64,000 nucleotides of DNA from positions 1 to 64,000 of the forward strand of contig NZ_JBEPMO010000010.1 of NCBI RefSeq assembly GCF_040545805.1, written 5' to 3'. Below are positions 52,247-61,716 of this stretch, piece after piece. Source of the DNA: Moheibacter stercoris. Lineage in GTDB: Bacteria > Bacteroidota > Bacteroidia > Flavobacteriales > Weeksellaceae. The notes under the pieces are model-generated. The model saw only the letters and a list, made by a program, of their open reading frames with translations. It searched no databases and was not told the DNA's origin. The translations under genes and the position numbers were made by a program. Positions within the stretch are counted from its first letter, which is position 1. Each line of letters begins with the position of its first letter.

Positions 52247-55102
52247 ATGCAATATCATCACAAAGAAATAGAAGCCAAATGGCAGAAATATTGGGCAGAA
52301 AATAAAACATTCAAAGCAGAAAACCATTCGACCAAACCAAAATATTATGTTTTGGATATGTTTCCTTATCCATCTGGAGCAGGATTACACGTAGGTCATC
52401 CGCTTGGGTATATCGCTTCCGATATTTTTTCTCGATTCAAACGATTGAAAGGTTTCAATGTTTTACATCCAATGGGCTATGATTCGTTTGGTTTACCTGC
52501 GGAACAATATGCTATTCAGACAGGTCAGCATCCAGCGATCACCACAGCCGTGAACATTGAAGGAGGAACGGATAAACAAGGAAATAAGATTGAAGGATAC
52601 GAACGCCAATTGAAAAAAATTGGTTTGGCCTATGATTGGGATCGTGAAATTCGTACCTCAGATCCTTCTTATTATAAATGGACCCAATGGATTTTTATCC
52701 AATTGTTCAATTCTTATTATGACAATGATTTGAATCAAGCGCGTTCTATTGACGAATTGATCAATGTGTTTGAGCAAATTGGAAATGCGAAAGTCAATGC
52801 ATCTTGTGATGAGGATACACCGACTTTCAGCGCAGAAGAATGGAATCAATTCTCCGAAAAACAACAACAAGAAATCTTGTTGAAATACCGTTTGACTTTT
52901 TTGGCAGAAGCAGAAGTAAATTGGTGTGCTGCTTTGGGAACAGTTTTGGCCAATGATGAGGTCGTAAATGGGGTTTCCGAACGTGGCGGATATCCGGTGG
53001 TTCGTAAAAAAATGACCCAATGGATGATGCGAATCACAGCTTTTGCAGATCGCTTGTTGACGGGATTGGACAAAATCGATTGGCCAACGCCTATCAAAGA
53101 TGCTCAAACCAATTGGATTGGAAAAAGCAAAGGTGCTTCCATTCAATTTGATGTTCAGAATTCGGATGCAAAAATTGAAGTTTTCACAACTCGTCCCGAT
53201 ACGGTTTTCGGTGTTTCCTATGTGACTTTGGCGCCAGAACATCCGTTGGTAGAAAAGATCGTGACTGAGGATAGGAGAGAAGCCGTAACCGCTTATGTTG
53301 AGCAAACATCGAAACGTTCCGAACGTGAGCGTATGGCCGATGTAAGTAAAATCACGGGTGAATTTACCGGTGCTTATGCGATTCATCCGTTTACGGGACA
53401 AGAAGTACCAATTTGGATTGGGGATTATGTGCTTTCGGGATATGGAACTGGTGCTGTAATGGCTGTTCCAGCGGGAGATGAACGCGACTATAAATTTGCG
53501 AAACATTTCGACTTACCAATTATCCATATATTCAAAGACAAAGATCTTTCGGAAGCTGCTTTTGTCGAAAAAGAAGGATTTGAATTGCAAAATTCAGACG
53601 TCCTAAAGGGTTTAGGTTACCAAGAAGCAACGGACAAAATCATTGCATTGTTGGAAGAAAAAGGAATTGGAAAAGGAAAAGTTAACTTCCGTTTGCGCGA
53701 TGCCGTATTTTCTCGTCAGCGTTATTGGGGAGAACCTGTTCCGGCCTATTACAAAGACGGAGTTCCGTATATGATTAGCGCAGCGCATTTGCCTTTGGTA
53801 TTGCCAGAAGTTGATGAATATTTACCTACCGAAACGGGTGAGCCACCTTTGGGAAGAGCAAAAAAATGGGCGTGGGATACGTCGAAAAATGAAGTGGTTT
53901 CCAATGATTTGATCGACAACGAAACAGTGTTCCCATTGGAATTGAACACCATGCCAGGTTGGGCAGGAAGTTCTTGGTATTTCTTGCGTTATATGGATCC
54001 AAATAATTATGATCAATTTGCGTCCAAAGAAGCATTGGACTATTGGAAAGAAGTGGATTTGTATATGGGAGGAAGCGAACATGCCACCGGACACTTACTA
54101 TATGCGCGTTTTTGGCAGAAATTCTTGTTTGACCGCGGATGGGCGCCAACTGATGAATTCGCTCAGAAATTGATTAACCAAGGAATGATCTTGGGGATGA
54201 GTGCGTTTGCCCATAGAATTAATGGAACAAATCAATTTGTATCGGCTAATTTGAAAGATCAGTACGAAACAACCCCAATTCATGTTGATGTAAGTTTGTT
54301 GGTAGATGGTGATGAATTGGATACAGAAAAATTCAAAGCTTGGCGCGAAGATTTTGCCGATGCTGAATTTATTTTAGAAGAAGATGGTCGTTTTATGACG
54401 TCTCGCGAAGTCGAAAAAATGTCCAAATCCAAATACAACGTTGTCAATCCAGACGATATTTGTGAACAGTACGGCGCCGATACACTTCGTTTGTACGAAA
54501 TGTTTTTAGGTCCGATTGAACAAGCAAAACCATGGAATACCCAAGGTTTAAGTGGTGTTTCTGGATTCTTGAAAAAATTGTGGAGATTGTACCACAGTGG
54601 AGAAGGAGAAACGTTCTTCTTGTCTGACGAGGAAGCGACCAAAGAAGAAATGAAAGTATTGCATCAAACCATCAAAAAGGTAGACGAAGACATTCATAAT
54701 TTCTCGTTCAATACCTCGGTTTCCAATTTTATGATTGCGGTGAATGAATTGACCAAATTGAACTGTAACAAACGTGCGGTTTTGGAGCCTTTGGCTGTTT
54801 TGATTTCACCTTATGCGCCGCATATTGCCGAAGAACTTTGGGAAGCTGCAGGACATAAGGAAAGCATTGCAACGGCTGAATTTCCAGAATTTGATGCGAA
54901 ATGGTTGGTGGAAGATGCCAAGGAATATCCGGTTTCATTTAATGGGAAAATGCGTTTCAAATTGGAATTGCCAATGGATTTGACAAAAGAACAAATTCAA
55001 GAAGCGGTTATGTCTGATGAGCGTACCATCAAACAATTAAATGGGAAAACTCCAAAAAATATTATCATCGTTCCAGGAAAAATTATTAATATAGTAGGAT
55101 AA
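52247..55102 (+). CDS. leuS: Leucyl-tRNA synthetase
   Basis: Class I synthetase charging tRNA-Leu, 951 residues. The HIGH motif appears as HVGH in DMFPYPSGAGLHVGHPLGY (about residues 36-54) and the KMSKS loop is intact (VEKMSKSKYNVVNPDD). The editing domain has TTRPDTVFGVSYV and GTGAVMAVPAGDERD. An extra stretch of about 60 residues precedes NWCAALGTVLANDEV, and the zinc-binding cysteines of the E. coli enzyme in this region are missing except one. Both deviations probably reflect the bacteroidete form. Monocistronic. Confidence 0.98.
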   Translation: MQYHHKEIEAKWQKYWAENKTFKAENHSTKPKYYVLDMFPYPSGAGLHVGHPLGYIASDIFSRFKRLKGFNVLHPMGYDSFGLPAEQYAIQTGQHPAITTAVNIEGGTDKQGNKIEGYERQLKKIGLAYDWDREIRTSDPSYYKWTQWIFIQLFNSYYDNDLNQARSIDELINVFEQIGNAKVNASCDEDTPTFSAEEWNQFSEKQQQEILLKYRLTFLAEAEVNWCAALGTVLANDEVVNGVSERGGYPVVRKKMTQWMMRITAFADRLLTGLDKIDWPTPIKDAQTNWIGKSKGASIQFDVQNSDAKIEVFTTRPDTVFGVSYVTLAPEHPLVEKIVTEDRREAVTAYVEQTSKRSERERMADVSKITGEFTGAYAIHPFTGQEVPIWIGDYVLSGYGTGAVMAVPAGDERDYKFAKHFDLPIIHIFKDKDLSEAAFVEKEGFELQNSDVLKGLGYQEATDKIIALLEEKGIGKGKVNFRLRDAVFSRQRYWGEPVPAYYKDGVPYMISAAHLPLVLPEVDEYLPTETGEPPLGRAKKWAWDTSKNEVVSNDLIDNETVFPLELNTMPGWAGSSWYFLRYMDPNNYDQFASKEALDYWKEVDLYMGGSEHATGHLLYARFWQKFLFDRGWAPTDEFAQKLINQGMILGMSAFAHRINGTNQFVSANLKDQYETTPIHVDVSLLVDGDELDTEKFKAWREDFADAEFILEEDGRFMTSREVEKMSKSKYNVVNPDDICEQYGADTLRLYEMFLGPIEQAKPWNTQGLSGVSGFLKKLWRLYHSGEGETFFLSDEEATKEEMKVLHQTIKKVDEDIHNFSFNTSVSNFMIAVNELTKLNCNKRAVLEPLAVLISPYAPHIAEELWEAAGHKESIATAEFPEFDAKWLVEDAKEYPVSFNGKMRFKLELPMDLTKEQIQEAVMSDERTIKQLNGKTPKNIIIVPGKIINIVG

Positions 55103-55202
55103 AACTTAGGTTGAAAATACGTCAAAATTTTAGGTAGCAAGATTTTGAATGGAAGCCTAATTTTTGGCAGAAATTTTGAACTAACGACACAAAACAACTA
55201 CT

Positions 55203-55463
55203 ATGGAAGCAGAATTAATCGAAAAAGAAGAAGTGATTAACTACCACTTCGTAAAAGCTGAAGCGAATCCAGAATTGACGAAAGATAAATTGGAACGTGC
55301 AGTTCGTCTTGGAAACGAATACAAAGGGAAAACGCAAATTACCTTTATGACCGAAGATGGTCCTAAAAGAATTGAAACAACCGTTTGGACGCTGACAGAT
55401 GAATTTATACAAATCAAAGGAGGAGTTTCCATTCCTTTGAAATCTTTGGTAGAAATCAATTAA
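55203..55463 (+). CDS. Small conserved hypothetical protein
   Basis: An 86-residue soluble, charged protein with no signal peptide. The C-terminal half (KTQITFMTEDGPKRIETTVWTLTDEFIQIKGGVSIPLKSLVEIN) looks like an SH3-like small barrel, preceded by a helical KDKLERAVRLGNEYKGK. I recognise no named family. It lies 100 bases behind leuS and is followed by a shared terminator with the next, convergent gene. Confidence 0.75.
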   Translation: MEAELIEKEEVINYHFVKAEANPELTKDKLERAVRLGNEYKGKTQITFMTEDGPKRIETTVWTLTDEFIQIKGGVSIPLKSLVEIN

Positions 55464-55480
55464 ATAGATTGACATACAAG

Positions 55481-55522
55481 AAAAATTCTTGCAGGTATTA
55501 ACGCATACCTGCAAGAATTTTT
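55481..55522. terminator. Long bidirectional terminator that reaches into the coding end of the convergent gene
   Basis: AAAAATTCTTGCAGGTAT (55481-55498) and ATACCTGCAAGAATTTTT (55505-55522) form a perfect 18-base stem with a six-base loop. The right arm is coding sequence of the minus-strand gene (its C-terminal KILAG residues), and the stop codon TAA (55500-55498) lies across the loop and stem edge. It ends transcripts from both sides. Confidence 0.85.
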
Positions 55523-55938
55523 TCCATTTTAGCTTGTAACAAATAATCTTGTTTGACGCGTTCAGCAATCGCTCTATATTTCTGTTTATCCAAATCATTA
55601 TCGGCATAAACTTTCAAGACTTCCTTTTCTAAATCAGCTTGAATTTCTTTGATTTTGGGCTGAAGTTTTTCAAATTTTTCAAAATCCTTTTCAGGTAAAT
55701 CAGGTACTAAAGTAGCTTCTGGATGTTTGCTTTCTTGAATCAATTGGTACTTTTCAATCGTCAATCCTTCTTTCTCAATCTCTTTTTGCATTTCTCGTTG
55801 TGCCTCATTGTTCAACAAAACCGTAAATCGATACGAACGTGCAAAGTTTTGCAAATCATAATCTGTTACTTCTTGTGCATTGACTTGAACAAAGCCCGCT
55901 AAGAACAAAAAAAGTCCTATTATTTTAAGTGTTTTCAT
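55498..55938 (-). CDS. Secreted helical protein, DUF4168-like
   Basis: A 146-residue exported protein. The ATG at 55938 gives the signal peptide MKTLKIIGLFLFLAGFVQVNAQ; an upstream in-frame ATG at 55989 adds an unlikely extension. The mature part starts EVTDYDLQNFARSYRFTVLLNNEAQREMQKEIEKEGLTIEKYQLI and is strongly helical and charged throughout. The pattern of two long helices around DxxLQNFA resembles the DUF4168 family. Function unknown. The 3' end of the gene doubles as one arm of the terminator. Confidence 0.75.
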   Translation of the reverse strand: MKTLKIIGLFLFLAGFVQVNAQEVTDYDLQNFARSYRFTVLLNNEAQREMQKEIEKEGLTIEKYQLIQESKHPEATLVPDLPEKDFEKFEKLQPKIKEIQADLEKEVLKVYADNDLDKQKYRAIAERVKQDYLLQAKMEKILAGMR

Positions 55939-56080
55939 TTGAATTGATTTTAACTCAAACCTACGATTTTCAAAGATATTGCCAAACATTTTAAATCGTT
56001 AAAATTATTCTAAGATGATTGTGAAGACAATCCTTGGCATAATAATTTCATAAGCACCATTAAATCAAAAATTAATTTAT

Positions 56081-56473
56081 ATGAAAACGAAGAGTAAAAT
56101 GATGAGTTGGTTGTTGGGATTGTTTGTAGTAACATCCTTTTTGATGATCTCATGTAGTGACGATGATAGTCCTTCAGATCATGACATATTTGTTGGTAAA
56201 TACAATGGATTTGTAGCCTACAGCAATGGGGAAAGCAATACTGAAGAAGACGAAGGTTGGGTTCAGGTTGTAAAAGTAGGAGATAAATACAATTTCCTTT
56301 TTTCCAATGGAATTCCAGAAATTACGGGTGTTGAATTTGAAAAAGATGGTGACACCATGTTGAATGTTGGTGCGACAGAATTTCAATACATCCGAGTAAC
56401 AGCAAATTCTCTTACCATGTTGTATACAGAAAATGTAGACGATGTATGGAGAGCTAACTGTACTAGAAATTAA
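56081..56473 (+). CDS. Small lipoprotein of unknown function
   Basis: A 130-residue protein with a signal peptide ending in a lipobox (LMISC, Cys25) and the acidic linker SDDDSPSDHD, consistent with surface export. The mature domain (KYNGFVAYSNGESNTEEDEGWVQVVKVGDKYNFLFSNGIPEITGVEF) is beta-rich, like a lipocalin-related small barrel, and ends NVDDVWRANCTRN. No family recognised. Monocistronic. Confidence 0.75.
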   Translation: MKTKSKMMSWLLGLFVVTSFLMISCSDDDSPSDHDIFVGKYNGFVAYSNGESNTEEDEGWVQVVKVGDKYNFLFSNGIPEITGVEFEKDGDTMLNVGATEFQYIRVTANSLTMLYTENVDDVWRANCTRN

Positions 56474-56509
56474 AAAGAAAATTTAGTCAATCACACTCCT
56501 AAATAACAG

Positions 56510-56547
56510 AAAAGCACCAAAAGAAATTTCTTGAGGTGCTTTTTTTA
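56510..56547. terminator. Bidirectional terminator between the small lipoprotein and nuoN
   Basis: AAAAGCACC (56510-56518) pairs with GGTGCTTTT (56535-56543), with a further self-complementary AAGAAATTTCTT in the loop and T-rich (plus) or A-rich (minus) flanks. It serves the plus-strand gene and the minus-strand nuo operon, whose last gene nuoN ends about 20 bases away. Confidence 0.85.
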
Positions 56548-56565
56548 TTTTTAATCAAATTGACT

Positions 56566-57960
56566 TTAAATCGATCCTAAACAATTTAAAAGCATTTTTA
56601 ACAAATCTGGATAAACCCCTAACGCAACCGTAAGAATGGTTCCTAGAATTAATAAAAAGCTGGATAAAGTCGATAACTTGATGCTCTTTCCTTTTCCTTT
56701 TCGGAAGTACATGGCAATGATCACTTTGATGTAGTAATAAATACTCAATACTGCCAATACCAAAGCTGCAACCACTAAGATTAAGTTCGATGGTTCTTCC
56801 ATGGCTGAACTTAAAATCATGAATTTCGCTAAGAAACCAGAGGTAAATGGAATTCCAGAAAGAGATAATAAAGCAATTGTAACTGCAAAAGCCAAAACAG
56901 GAGATTTTTTTCCCAATCCATTGAATCCTTTGTACGAATCTTTTTTCACTTGTGTCAAAGCATAGAACAAAACGATACTTGCAATTCCATAACTCACGGT
57001 ATAGAACAACAAAGCATATTTGGATTGCTCCGAAATTTGGAACAAAGCAAACATCATAAATCCAGCTTGAACTACTGAAGAATACGCCAACATTCTTTTG
57101 ACGCTCTTTTGTTTCAAAGCCGAAAAGTTTCCTAAAATCAATGTTAAGATGATGATGAAACTTAGTAAATATCGGTAGTTGTCTGCAACAATTTCAGAAG
57201 TGATTTTGAAAGAAGACATCAAAGTCAGAAACGTCATGAATCCAGCTCCTTTCACAATTGTGATCATATAAGATGAAAACACAGTTGGTGTTCCATCATA
57301 TACGTCTGGTGCCCAAAAATGCATCGGAGCCACTGAAACTTTGAAACACATAGACAGAACCAACATCACCCATCCTAAATAATAAATCGATTGGAAATCA
57401 AAAGCATACGAAGTGATATTCGCCATCAAGAATGATCCTGAAGCCCCATAAATTAAAGCAATACCCATCAACATGATTCCGGTTGAGAATGATCCCATCA
57501 AGAAATATTTGACAGCTGCTTCTGTGCTTCTCATCTTATGTTTTGCAGCTCCAGCCAATGCATACAATGGAATCGATAAAATTTCAATTCCTAAGAACAT
57601 CAACAACAAATTGTTGAAACTTGCCAAAACCGCAATTCCTGTAAAGGAAATAAATATCAAGGCGAAATAATCCGAAACTTTACTTCCGGGTTTGCTGAAA
57701 TTATAACGGTTCATCAAGGTGTAATAAATTCCAACCAAGCTTAGGAGAATGAAAAACGATACACGATACGGATCGGTTTCAATCATATTTGGGTATTTAC
57801 CACTTAAAATTTCACATCCCTGTAATTGAAATACAGCTGAAACAATCATTGCTACAAAAAGCAGAACAGCCAAAAGGTTGAGGTGACGTTTGTCTTTTAA
57901 AACAAAGCCAGCAAACATAAAAATAATCCCTGATAAGGCCGATGTCAATATAATATTCAT
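56566..57960 (-). CDS. nuoN: NADH-quinone oxidoreductase subunit N
   Basis: Antiporter-like proton-pumping subunit of complex I, 464 residues with about 14 helices. Conserved features are LGIEILSIPLYALAG, a Lys-bearing transmembrane region (FKVSVAPMHFWAPDVYDGTPTVFSSYMITIVKGAGF), and LALLSLSGIPFTSGFLAKF. It is the last gene of the nuo operon, five bases behind nuoM, and ends at a terminator. Confidence 0.96.
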   Translation of the reverse strand: MNIILTSALSGIIFMFAGFVLKDKRHLNLLAVLLFVAMIVSAVFQLQGCEILSGKYPNMIETDPYRVSFFILLSLVGIYYTLMNRYNFSKPGSKVSDYFALIFISFTGIAVLASFNNLLLMFLGIEILSIPLYALAGAAKHKMRSTEAAVKYFLMGSFSTGIMLMGIALIYGASGSFLMANITSYAFDFQSIYYLGWVMLVLSMCFKVSVAPMHFWAPDVYDGTPTVFSSYMITIVKGAGFMTFLTLMSSFKITSEIVADNYRYLLSFIIILTLILGNFSALKQKSVKRMLAYSSVVQAGFMMFALFQISEQSKYALLFYTVSYGIASIVLFYALTQVKKDSYKGFNGLGKKSPVLAFAVTIALLSLSGIPFTSGFLAKFMILSSAMEEPSNLILVVAALVLAVLSIYYYIKVIIAMYFRKGKGKSIKLSTLSSFLLILGTILTVALGVYPDLLKMLLNCLGSI

Positions 57961-57964
57961 CTGT

Positions 57965-59377
57965 TTATTTTTCTAAAAGATTAAATAAGATAGACGGATA
58001 AATTCCTAATACCAAAATGATAATTGAAATGATTCCGAAGATCAGATATAAGGTTGTAGGAAACTTTCGAACTTTTTTGGAAACATTTTCACGTTCTCCA
58101 AACAAAATTGCCGTTGATAATCTCAATGTATAAGCTGCCGATAAAATCACACCTGAACATCCGATGATACATAAAATTGGATTGTACGAATACAAAGCAT
58201 TCAACATCATGAATTCGCCAATGAAACTACTTGTCAATGGCAAAGCAACATTTGCCAAACCAAAGAACGTAAAGAATACAGCAATAGCAGGATCTACTGT
58301 TGCCAATCCACTGATCGATTTGATGTCGGTCAATTTGTAGCGTCTTTGCATATAGTCAACCGATAACCAAAGTCCTACTACCACAATTCCGTGGCTGAAC
58401 ATTTGGAAATAAGAACCTTGAATTCCCATTTGAGATTTGGCAAACAAACTCATGAAAATTAAGGCTAAGTGCGCAATGGAACTATACGCAATAATTTTCT
58501 TCACATTGTTTGATGTCAAAGCAATCAAAGATGCGTACACCAAACCAAATCCAACTACATACAATAAGTTGTCATACATTTCGCAAGAGAAAGGGAACAT
58601 ATTCATGTACCAATTCACTACTGCAAACAATCCCATTTTTGCCATCAAAGCACTTAAGACAACCGTAACCGGAGTAGGGGAAGTCTTGTAGACAGCAGGC
58701 TGCCATGAATGCAATGGAAACAATGGAATTTTAATCGCAAATGCCAATAAGAACAACCAAGCCAATGTTTGTAAATTTCCAAATGGAGCGGTTACTTTCA
58801 TCACATCTTCCAACAAGAAACTTTCTGGTTTCAATTGAAATCCGATGTAGATAATTCCACCTAACATCAACATCGATCCTAAAATCGTGTACAAGAAGAA
58901 AGTGGTATTGGCAGAAATTCTTGTTTTTTTAGAACCCCAAATTCCGATTAAGAAATAGATTGGAATCAAGACGATTTCCCAGAAGAAATAGAACAAGACC
59001 AAATCTTGGGCTAAAAATACTCCGTTCAATCCACCGTATGCAATTAACAACAATCCATAAAAAGTATTGGAATACTCTTTTTTGATGCTGAAGAAATATA
59101 AGAACAACAATGCAAAAACCAAATTGGTTAATAATACCATGGTTCCGCCCAATCCTGTTAAGCTCAATGCAATGTTCGTTTTGATTCCTCCAATCTCGAA
59201 CCATGGAAATAACACGGTAGTGTCAACCGGAGTTTGAGCAAAAAGTAAGAAAATTGAGTAAACTAATGAATAAATACTAACAGCCGTTCCGACAAAACCC
59301 AATGGTTTTTCGTTTTTGATAACCGTCAAACAAAGTCCGGCTATAAGTGGCAATAAAATCAGTAACGATAATAACAT
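57965..59377 (-). CDS. nuoM: NADH-quinone oxidoreductase subunit M
   Basis: Antiporter-like subunit of complex I, 470 residues. The helix with Glu is FFWEIVLIPIYFLIGIWGSKK, followed by FAIKIPLFPLHSWQPAVYKTSPTPVTVVLSALMAKMG and IAYSSIAHLALIFMSLFA, the expected NuoM motifs with conserved Lys and His. Directly upstream of nuoN and behind nuoL (12-base gap). Confidence 0.97.
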   Translation of the reverse strand: MLLSLLILLPLIAGLCLTVIKNEKPLGFVGTAVSIYSLVYSIFLLFAQTPVDTTVLFPWFEIGGIKTNIALSLTGLGGTMVLLTNLVFALLFLYFFSIKKEYSNTFYGLLLIAYGGLNGVFLAQDLVLFYFFWEIVLIPIYFLIGIWGSKKTRISANTTFFLYTILGSMLMLGGIIYIGFQLKPESFLLEDVMKVTAPFGNLQTLAWLFLLAFAIKIPLFPLHSWQPAVYKTSPTPVTVVLSALMAKMGLFAVVNWYMNMFPFSCEMYDNLLYVVGFGLVYASLIALTSNNVKKIIAYSSIAHLALIFMSLFAKSQMGIQGSYFQMFSHGIVVVGLWLSVDYMQRRYKLTDIKSISGLATVDPAIAVFFTFFGLANVALPLTSSFIGEFMMLNALYSYNPILCIIGCSGVILSAAYTLRLSTAILFGERENVSKKVRKFPTTLYLIFGIISIIILVLGIYPSILFNLLEK

Positions 59378-59389
59378 TCCTTCCGCTTT

Positions 59390-61273
59390 TTATAACATTC
59401 CAAAAAAGAAAATTCCTAATCCCGCAACAATTCCGATGATCATCAATAAGATGTACATCCCAATGTTTCCGGTTTGAACTGTCTTGATATTTTTCGACAA
59501 ATAGTAAGAGAGAGTTCCTGTTCCAGCAACCGCCTGAACAATTCCTGATTTCTCTACGTATTTTTTAAAGATATTTCCTAAACCAATCAATGGCGATACA
59601 ATCAAACTTTGGTAAACTTCATCGACATACCATTTTTCCTCGAAGAATTTCGCCAAACCAGTCGCTTCTCCATCTACTTTTCCATCGTACATTTTCTTCG
59701 CTAGGGTTATCGCAATCGCAACACAAACCAATAAAGCTCCGATTAAAATGTATTCCGTTGTATGGGAAATATGATGAACATCTGAAGATGGTTTTACAAC
59801 ACCCGATAAGAATTCTTTCAATTTATGTGCATTCTTCATGAACAATTCAGGAATTCCTAAGAATCCACCTAAAATAGACAATACAACCAAAATGATTAAT
59901 GGAATAGTCATGGCAGCTGGACTTTCGTGCGGATGCGCTTCTTCGTTTCGTAATTTTCCGCTAAATGTCATGAAGTACAAACGGAACATATAGAAGGATG
60001 TTAAGACAGAAACAATGAATCCGATCGCATAAATCGCTTTGTTACCCAAGAACATGCTCAACAACATTTCATCTTTGGAGAAGAAACCACTCAAAGGTGG
60101 AATTCCGGCAATGGCAATACATCCAATCAACATGGTGATATGCGTCGTAGGCATGTATTTTTTCAATCCGCCCATTTTGGTCATATCTTGTTCATGGTGC
60201 ATACCGTGAATCACAGAACCTGCTCCTAAGAACAACAAAGCTTTGAAGAAAGCGTGCGTCATCACGTGGAATACAGCCGCAACATAAGCGCCCATACCCA
60301 ATGATGCGAACATCAATCCCAATTGGGAAACGGTTGAATAAGCCAATACTTTTTTGATATCATTTTGACGCATTGCAATGGTTGCCGTAATCAAAGAGGT
60401 AATGATTCCAACCCAAGCAATGATGTCTCTTGTGTAAGGCGCCAATTCAAATAATTCGTTGCAACGTGTGATCAAGAAGATACCTGCTGTTACCATCGTT
60501 GCTGCGTGAATCAAAGCCGAAACCGGAGTTGGTCCCGCCATCGCGTCTGGTAACCAAGTAAACAAAGGAACTTGAGCAGATTTTCCTGTCGCTGCTAAAA
60601 ACAACAACAAAGTAATTCCTCCAATTGCATAGGTCGAAACATTGGTTGTTGACAATAAACCAAATACTTCTGTGTATTGTAGTGTACCAAATTCTCTGTA
60701 AATCCAGAACATGGCCAATAAGAATCCAACGTCTCCAATTCGGTTCATGATAAAGGCTTTCTTCGCTGCTCCTACATAATCGCGGTTTTTGAACCAGAAT
60801 CCGATTAACAAGAACGAACAAAGACCAACTCCTTCCCATCCGATGAACATCATGAAGAAGTTGCTACCCATTACCAAGATCAACATGAAGAAGATGAACA
60901 AGTTCAAATACGCAAAGAATTTTCCAAATCCTTCGCCTTCTTCCTGCATATAAGCCGAGCTATACAAATGAATCAAAAATCCAATTCCCGTAATGATCAA
61001 CAAGAACAAACTTGTCAAAGCATCAATTTGAAAGGAAAATGGAATTTGAATGGATTTTAAGTCGATGATATTAAACCCGTGGAAAATCATAGGTTCTGCG
61101 CCTTCACCCGAAGGAACACTCATGAAAACCATTACCGACAAGATGAAGCTTGCCAAAACAACTCCTGAACCTACAATAGAAATAACTGGTTTTGATAAGT
61201 TATTTCTCCCTAAACCATTGATGAAAAACCCTAAAAGTGGCAACAAAGGAATTAACCAAATATACTTCTCCAT
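59390..61273 (-). CDS. nuoL: NADH-quinone oxidoreductase subunit L
   Basis: Largest antiporter-like subunit of complex I, 627 residues with about 15 helices and a C-terminal lateral helix. It shows FFMMFIGWEGVGLCSFLLIGFWF, AFIMNRIGDVGFLL, TGKSAQVPLFTWLPDAMAGPTPVSALIHAATMVTAGIFL and LAYSTVSQLGLMFASLGMGAYVAAVFHVMTHAFFKALLFLGAGSVIH, all hallmark segments. Lies between nuoK (5-base gap) and nuoM. Confidence 0.98.
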   Translation of the reverse strand: MEKYIWLIPLLPLLGFFINGLGRNNLSKPVISIVGSGVVLASFILSVMVFMSVPSGEGAEPMIFHGFNIIDLKSIQIPFSFQIDALTSLFLLIITGIGFLIHLYSSAYMQEEGEGFGKFFAYLNLFIFFMLILVMGSNFFMMFIGWEGVGLCSFLLIGFWFKNRDYVGAAKKAFIMNRIGDVGFLLAMFWIYREFGTLQYTEVFGLLSTTNVSTYAIGGITLLLFLAATGKSAQVPLFTWLPDAMAGPTPVSALIHAATMVTAGIFLITRCNELFELAPYTRDIIAWVGIITSLITATIAMRQNDIKKVLAYSTVSQLGLMFASLGMGAYVAAVFHVMTHAFFKALLFLGAGSVIHGMHHEQDMTKMGGLKKYMPTTHITMLIGCIAIAGIPPLSGFFSKDEMLLSMFLGNKAIYAIGFIVSVLTSFYMFRLYFMTFSGKLRNEEAHPHESPAAMTIPLIILVVLSILGGFLGIPELFMKNAHKLKEFLSGVVKPSSDVHHISHTTEYILIGALLVCVAIAITLAKKMYDGKVDGEATGLAKFFEEKWYVDEVYQSLIVSPLIGLGNIFKKYVEKSGIVQAVAGTGTLSYYLSKNIKTVQTGNIGMYILLMIIGIVAGLGIFFFGML

Positions 61274-61278
61274 AACTT

Positions 61279-61605
61279 TTAATGTTTTAATCGATTCAAG
61301 GATTTCACATCCACGTTATACATTTTTCGATAAAATAAGATCATAATCGAAAGACCAATTGCTACTTCAGCTGCGGCAACAACCATGATGAAAAGGACCA
61401 ACATTTGTCCGTCTATTCCCACATCTGTTCCCAAATTTTGAGCGTGATGCATTTTTGAAAATGCCACCAACAACAAATTGACAGAGTTCAACATCAACTC
61501 CACACACATCAGCATGATGATAATATTTCTACGCGTCATCACACCAATCATCCCGATGGAGAAGAGGGCAAGTGACAGAAATAAATAGTAACTAATCGGT
61601 ATCAT
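61279..61605 (-). CDS. nuoK: NADH-quinone oxidoreductase subunit K
   Basis: Small three-helix membrane subunit of complex I, 108 residues. It has the expected IMLMCVELMLNSVNLLLVAFS with the conserved Glu and the third helix MVVAAAEVAIGLSIMILFYR. A gap of about 110 AT-rich bases separates it from nuoJ, the longest inside the operon; no terminator or promoter was recognised in it. Confidence 0.97.
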   Translation of the reverse strand: MIPISYYLFLSLALFSIGMIGVMTRRNIIIMLMCVELMLNSVNLLLVAFSKMHHAQNLGTDVGIDGQMLVLFIMVVAAAEVAIGLSIMILFYRKMYNVDVKSLNRLKH

Positions 61606-61716
61606 TCTTTATATTTTTTTTAGTCATTTCGTCGAAAGTAAAATCCTTTTTATGTAAACTTTCGCTATAGACTTTTATATTTAAAATTTAAAAATTTGAA
61701 TTTAAAATGGTTTAAA

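Noticed and set aside
52658..53506. 282-codon minus-strand frame opposite leuS
   Set aside because: It is antisense to conserved LeuRS sequence, has no promoter or family resemblance and is an effect of the codon use of leuS.
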